A model generated the notes under the pieces. It ran no database searches. It saw nothing but the letters and a program-made list of their open reading frames with translations, and had not been told where the DNA came from. The position numbers were made by a program, and so were the translations under genes. From RGIG8306 sp964426655 (GTDB taxonomy: Bacteria; Bacillota; Clostridia; Lachnospirales; Lachnospiraceae): a DNA stretch of 38,255 nucleotides. The stretch's first letter is position 1. The number at the start of each line of letters is the position of its first letter. Positions 34,633 to 38,255 of this stretch are shown here, one piece after another. The DNA is taken from the NCBI GenBank assembly GCA_964426655.1, contig CAYRQT010000020.1:1-38255 (forward strand), written 5' to 3'.

Positions 34633-35721
34633 ATGGGAAAAATAATTTTAACCGGGGACCGGCCCACAGGCCCCCTGCATGTCGGACACTATGTGGGTTC
34701 TTTAAAAAGACGGGTGGAGCTGCAAAACGCCGGAGAATTTGATGAAATCTATATCATGATCGCCGATGCACAGGCACTGACCGATAATGCCGATAATCCG
34801 GAGAAAATCCGGCAAAATATCATTGAAGTGGCCCTGGATTATCTGGCCGTTGGCCTGGATCCTGAAAAGACCACTCTTTTTATTCAGTCCCAGGTACCGG
34901 AACTGACAGAGCTCTCCTTTTTTTACATGAACCTGGTCACCGTGTCCAGACTGCAGCGCAACCCTACAGTAAAAAGTGAAATTCAGGCCAGACATTTTGA
35001 GGCCAGTATTCCGGTAGGGTTTTTCACATACCCCATCAGTCAGGCAGCGGACATCACCGCTTTCCAGGCCACCACAGTGCCGGTGGGTGAGGATCAGATG
35101 CCCATGCTGGAACAGACCAGGGAAATTGTGCGTAAGTTCAACAGCGTATATGGAGAAACCCTTACCGAACCAGACATATTATTGCCGGACAACGCCGCAT
35201 GCATGCGCCTTCCCGGTATTGACGGAAAAGCCAAGATGAGCAAATCCCTGGGAAACTGCATTTATCTGTCCGAATCCGAAGAAGACACCCGCAAAAAGAT
35301 CATGTCCATGTTTACAGATCCGGGCCATTTACGTGTACAGGATCCTGGCAGTCTGGAGGGCAATACCGTATTCACCTATCTGGATGCCTTCTGCCGACCG
35401 GAGCATTTTGCCAGATACCTGCCTGAGTATTCGGATCTGGACGCCTTAAAGGCCCATTACCAGCGTGGAGGGCTTGGGGATGTTAAAGTGAAAAAGTTTT
35501 TAAATGCGGTCATGCAGGAAGAACTCTCTCCCATTCGGGCCAGAAGAAAAGCATTTGAACAGGATATCCCTTATGTATATGAGGTGCTGAAAAAGGGGTC
35601 TGTCAAAGCCCGGGCCAAAGCAATGGAAACCATGGCACAGGTGAAACGAGCCATGAAAATCAATTACTTTGAAGATGAAGAACTGATTGCTGCTCATGTG
35701 GCCAGGTATCGTCAGAACTAA
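34633..35721 (+). CDS. trpS: Tryptophanyl-tRNA synthetase
   Basis: This class I synthetase of 362 residues charges tRNA-Trp. The HIGH-like motif is PLHVGHY (about 13-19) and the KMSKS motif is KAKMSKSLGN (about 199-208). The tryptophan pocket and dimer region (FFYMNLVTVSRL, PVGEDQMPMLEQ) are intact. TTTTGGAGG precedes the ATG at 34633; an out-of-frame ATG lies five bases earlier. It has its own promoter and no clear terminator downstream. Confidence 0.96.
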   Translation: MGKIILTGDRPTGPLHVGHYVGSLKRRVELQNAGEFDEIYIMIADAQALTDNADNPEKIRQNIIEVALDYLAVGLDPEKTTLFIQSQVPELTELSFFYMNLVTVSRLQRNPTVKSEIQARHFEASIPVGFFTYPISQAADITAFQATTVPVGEDQMPMLEQTREIVRKFNSVYGETLTEPDILLPDNAACMRLPGIDGKAKMSKSLGNCIYLSESEEDTRKKIMSMFTDPGHLRVQDPGSLEGNTVFTYLDAFCRPEHFARYLPEYSDLDALKAHYQRGGLGDVKVKKFLNAVMQEELSPIRARRKAFEQDIPYVYEVLKKGSVKARAKAMETMAQVKRAMKINYFEDEELIAAHVARYRQN

Positions 35722-35754
35722 TTTTACAATGCACAAATGGCGTTAATGATTCTC

Positions 35755-35763
35755 TGGTATACT
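35755..35763 (+). promoter_or_regulatory. Extended -10 promoter of the membrane LuxR-type regulator
   Basis: TGGTATACT forms an extended -10 element 35 bases before the start codon. No good -35 box is visible, which may mean weak or activated expression. Confidence 0.4.
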
Positions 35764-35798
35764 AAGCGCAACATTCATCTGAAAGGTACCGGATATTC

Positions 35799-37336
35799 AT
35801 GCTTAAACATCGTGACACCATATTATTCACCTTTTTCCTGATGCTGGTTCTTGTATTCTGGATTTGTCTTTCTCTTCTCCCCTCTCCCGGGGTGGTGAAG
35901 GTATCCCCTTCATCTCCCGGGATGTATGATCTGACATCCAACGACTTTTCTCATTCTGTTTTCACTTTTGATCATGGCTGGGACAGCTGGCCGGATTCCC
36001 TTTATACCCCTACCCAATTACAATATGCAGAGGCGCCTGTTTCTGATGATACTTTGGATTATTCTAAAGTAGAATATGCCACTTTCCGGCTAAATTTAAC
36101 GCTGACCCCTGATGAAACATATGCTCTGTCCTATTATAGTGCCGAATATGCCATGCATCTCTACATTAATGGAGAAACGGCTGCCGTGGCCGGGACCCCC
36201 GGCACCACAAGGGCAGGGACGGACCCACAGGTGCTAAAACAGGTGGTTTATTTTACACCTACAACAGAAAAAGTGGAGCTTGTGGTACAAACTGCCAATT
36301 TTGTTCATGAACAGGGGGCAGCCATCCCTGATTTTGTCCTGGGCACTGCTGAAGGCATTACCCTTTATGAACGAAATGATACCCTTCGCCTGGGCATTGT
36401 TTTTGGCTGCCTGATTACTGCGGGCCTTTATCACCTTATTTTGTTTCTGCAAAACCGTCATTTGATTCCCTCCCTGATTTTTGCACTTTTATGTATTCTT
36501 CTTGCCCTGGCATCAGGTGATTTTCTAGCCAGATTATATCCATCATACAACTGGCAGGTTTCCATACGGGGAGAGTATCTGGTCTATATTCTGTCAGCCT
36601 GCCTGTTGACAGTTCTGGTGAATCTTCTTTTCCCCGACATTCTGCATAAAACTGTGGTTTGGGTCTATTTATTCTTTTGCAGTCTGTATTCCCTGATTAT
36701 TTTATTTGCCGATACCATTTTCTTTTCAAAATTACGGACTGCCTTTCAGCTTCTCTCCATTTGTATGATCTTATATGGATTCTTCCGGCTGGCGCTCAGT
36801 TTAAAAAGCAAAAAGCCCAAAAATTATTTTGCTTTCCTTGGCTTTTTATCTCTTTGCATTTTTGCCATTGCGGATATTCTGCTGCGGTATGACATTCAGG
36901 TGTTTGGTGTGCTTTCCGATAATCATTTTCATGCTGCCGGTGGTATGGTCCTGTTTGTCTTCTGCTATGCAGCAGTTTTGTCTATTGATGTGGCCGACTG
37001 GAAAAACTGAAGGAGGCTTTGGCGGAAGCAAACACCAAATTTAAAACCCTTTCCATCAGCCAGCATCCCTCTGCTTCAGGAAAAAAGCTATCTGATTTTT
37101 GTCTGACAAGGCGGGAAACTGAAGTAGCCCTGCTTTTGCTGGATGGAAAAACCCGGGAAGAAATTACCCATCTGCTATGCATTAGCATGGGCACTGTCCA
37201 TTCCCACTGCTCCAACCTCTACCGCAAAGCCGGCGTATCCAGCGTAGCAGGATTGATTCGCTGTTTAAATTCCACGGAGCCAGATCTTTCGTCTACTTTT
37301 AGAGAAAGTGAGGACTGCCATCCAGATAAATGCTAA
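35799..37336 (+). CDS. 7TM-DISM membrane sensor with C-terminal LuxR DNA-binding domain (frame broken once)
   Basis: The first frame (403 residues) has an N-terminal membrane anchor, an extracytoplasmic beta-rich domain (about 45-185, with LYINGETAAVAG) and seven membrane helices (about 195-400). This is the 7TM-DISM receptor layout. It stops after VADWKN at 37010. Adding one A to the five-A run at 37002-37006 continues the protein as WKKLKEALAEANTKF, a short coiled coil. A LuxR-type helix-turn-helix follows (LTRRETEVALLLLDGKT, ISMGTVHSHCSNLYRKAG). The joined protein has about 512 residues and would be a one-component membrane-bound transcription factor. An independent TTG start at 37019 is unlikely, because the AAGGAGG is only two bases away. 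Confidence 0.8.
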
Positions 37337-37449
37337 TTTCTTCCTGAAAATCATTTGATTCAACGATTTATTTTTTTTGCCGAATATGATACAAAAGACT
37401 TGCCTCACCCTATTGCAAGGCAGGTGAGGACCTCGCTCAATATGTGTAT

Positions 37450-37493
37450 AAAACCGCAGGGACACTTTTCCATTGAAGTGTCCCTGCGGTTTT
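37450..37493. terminator. Strong bidirectional terminator
   Basis: A perfect 18-base inverted repeat (arms 37450-37467 and 37476-37493, AAAACCGCAGGGACACTT) around an 8-base loop, with AAAA before and TTTT after. It ends the regulator transcript and insulates the downstream surface-protein gene. Confidence 0.9.
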
Positions 37494-37556
37494 ATGCTTT
37501 CTTTTCCTCTCCCTTAAATTCCAAATGCTTGAAAATATCCTGTATACAAAAAAACA

Positions 37557-37586
37557 TTGGTACAAATGATATAACTTTTTTATAAC
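37557..37586 (+). promoter_or_regulatory. Candidate promoter of the surface-protein gene
   Basis: TTGGTA (37557-37562), an 18-base spacer and TATAAC (37581-37586). It would give a leader of about 225 bases containing two short frames. The remaining intergenic sequence shows no riboswitch that I recognise. Confidence 0.4.
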
Positions 37587-37621
37587 TTATGTTAGCTTAA
37601 TATTATTGGAAAGGGAGAGCT

Positions 37622-37696
37622 ATGCTTTTAGGCCCTGCTCTTCCCCCAAAAATAGTTTTTTCTCGCCTGCAGCAACTCGTTGCCCGGATGGAGTAA
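37622..37696 (+). CDS. Possible leader peptide 1 (24 residues)
   Basis: A 25-codon frame, stop included, starts with ATG four bases after GGAAAGGGAG and ends with TAA. It lies in the long leader of the surface-protein gene. The peptide is basic and hydrophobic without a known motif. It could be regulatory or chance. Confidence 0.25.
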   Translation: MLLGPALPPKIVFSRLQQLVARME

Positions 37697-37731
37697 ATTT
37701 ACCCTGGGACTTTCAGAAAGGAGGAAATTAT

Positions 37732-37791
37732 TTGTCCCTCACACCCCATTCCCCGTTAGCGTATGCCACAGGAAAAAAGGTAAACATTTGA
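37732..37791 (+). CDS. Possible leader peptide 2 (19 residues, TTG start)
   Basis: A perfect AAAGGAGG at an ideal seven-base spacing precedes TTG, and the frame of 19 residues ends at TGA, 25 bases before the surface-protein start. The quality of the ribosome binding site is the only strong evidence. Confidence 0.3.
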   Translation: MSLTPHSPLAYATGKKVNI

Positions 37792-37816
37792 TTCATATCA
37801 AGCGAGGAGATTTTTT

Positions 37817-38255
37817 ATGAACAAACGCAATGAGGTTTTACGTAAACGTGTAGGGAAAATTACCGGCTTGCTTCTGCTTTTTGCTGCCGTTATTTTTTCT
37901 GTATTTCATCTCTCTTCCTCCATTAAGGCTGAGGCCGCTGGAGAAGATCAACTCAGAATCGTGCGCAATAACTACAAAGTTTCTTTTAATGCAAACGCTG
38001 ACGATGCCACTGGCTCCATGAGCGACCAGACCATAGCTCAAAATTCAAGTACAAAACTGAATGCCAACCAGTATCAAAGAGTGGGATATACTTTTTCTAG
38101 CTGGAATACAAGTGCTTATGGTGTTGGTAGTTCCTATACCGATCAGCAAAGTGTTAATAATCTGACTGGAAACAACCAAACCATCACTCTCTATGCTCAA
38201 TGGAAAGCCAACACCTACACCATTCATTTTGATGCGAATGGCGGTACCGGCACCA
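37817..38255 (+). CDS. Secreted InlB-repeat (Listeria-Bacteroides repeat) surface protein, 3' end missing
   Basis: The frame is open from the ATG at 37817 (GCGAGGAG site) to the window end, so only about 146 N-terminal residues are seen. A basic N-terminus (MNKRNEVLRKRVGK), a hydrophobic core (ITGLLLLFAAVIFSVFHL) and an A-rich cleavage region (KAEAAG) form a signal peptide. A first InlB B-type repeat follows, with YKVSFNANADDATGSM, GYTFSSWNT and ITLYAQWKAN. The start of a second repeat is TYTIHFDANGGTGT. Such proteins are usually wall- or surface-bound adhesins with many repeats. The upstream membrane LuxR regulator is a plausible controller. Confidence 0.85.
   Translation, partial: MNKRNEVLRKRVGKITGLLLLFAAVIFSVFHLSSSIKAEAAGEDQLRIVRNNYKVSFNANADDATGSMSDQTIAQNSSTKLNANQYQRVGYTFSSWNTSAYGVGSSYTDQQSVNNLTGNNQTITLYAQWKANTYTIHFDANGGTGT

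Noticed and set aside
1..38255. CRISPR arrays, tRNA genes, insertion sequences, prophage
   Set aside because: No regularly spaced repeats, tRNA-like TTCGA arms in cloverleaf context, transposase or phage structural genes were found by reading both strands.

Overview
The window looks like a chromosomal segment of a Gram-positive gut Clostridia species, most likely Lachnospiraceae. The grounds are strong AGGAGG ribosome binding sites, sigma-A promoters with 17-base spacers, a Gram-positive type IV pilus cluster with a PilM-PilN fusion, an FchA-type cyclohydrolase, and InlB-type surface repeats. I see no phage, insertion sequence, tRNA, CRISPR array or complete rRNA. Three short N runs and five single-base frame breaks, at least four of them in homopolymers, point to a draft assembly with homopolymer errors. 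Several 'broken' genes are therefore probably intact in the living organism.

Layout. 1-300: two tandem minus-strand promoters pointing out of the window, probably toward an rRNA operon. 308-5144 (minus): two-component histidine kinase and OmpR-family regulator, a small unknown protein, uracil-DNA glycosylase, and an AT-rich polysaccharide-polymerase-like membrane gene split at three 7-base homopolymers. 5330-6823 (minus): an L-fucose isomerase-like gene with its own promoter, candidate operator and terminator, interrupted by two sequence gaps. 6990-21784 (minus): one long type IV pilus operon, pilB-pilT-pilC-pilA-pilD-pilMN-pilO followed by four minor prepilins, with three one-carbon genes (fchA, folD, glyA) attached to its end. 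21937-23883 (minus): a membrane EAL protein directly upstream of pilB. 24073-28381 (plus): a heterodimeric ABC exporter and a PHP-family histidinol phosphatase. 28400-35721: mnmA, carbamate kinase, mutY, an M24 aminopeptidase, a D-2-hydroxyacid dehydrogenase and trpS. 35799-38255 (plus): a 7TM-DISM-LuxR membrane regulator and the start of an InlB-repeat surface protein.

How it works together. The pilus operon holds a complete assembly system: extension motor (PilB), retraction motor (PilT), platform (PilC), prepilin peptidase (PilD), alignment proteins (PilMN, PilO), a major pilin and four minor prepilins. PilB carries two 24-residue MshEN motifs of the kind that bind cyclic di-GMP. The gene just upstream encodes an apparently active cyclic di-GMP phosphodiesterase, so second-messenger control of pilus extension is likely. 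A terminator before pilA and two large RNA hairpins after it suggest that pilin levels are set at the RNA level. In the one-carbon tail, FolD has lost residues normally needed for cyclohydrolase activity, and the adjacent FchA probably supplies that step.
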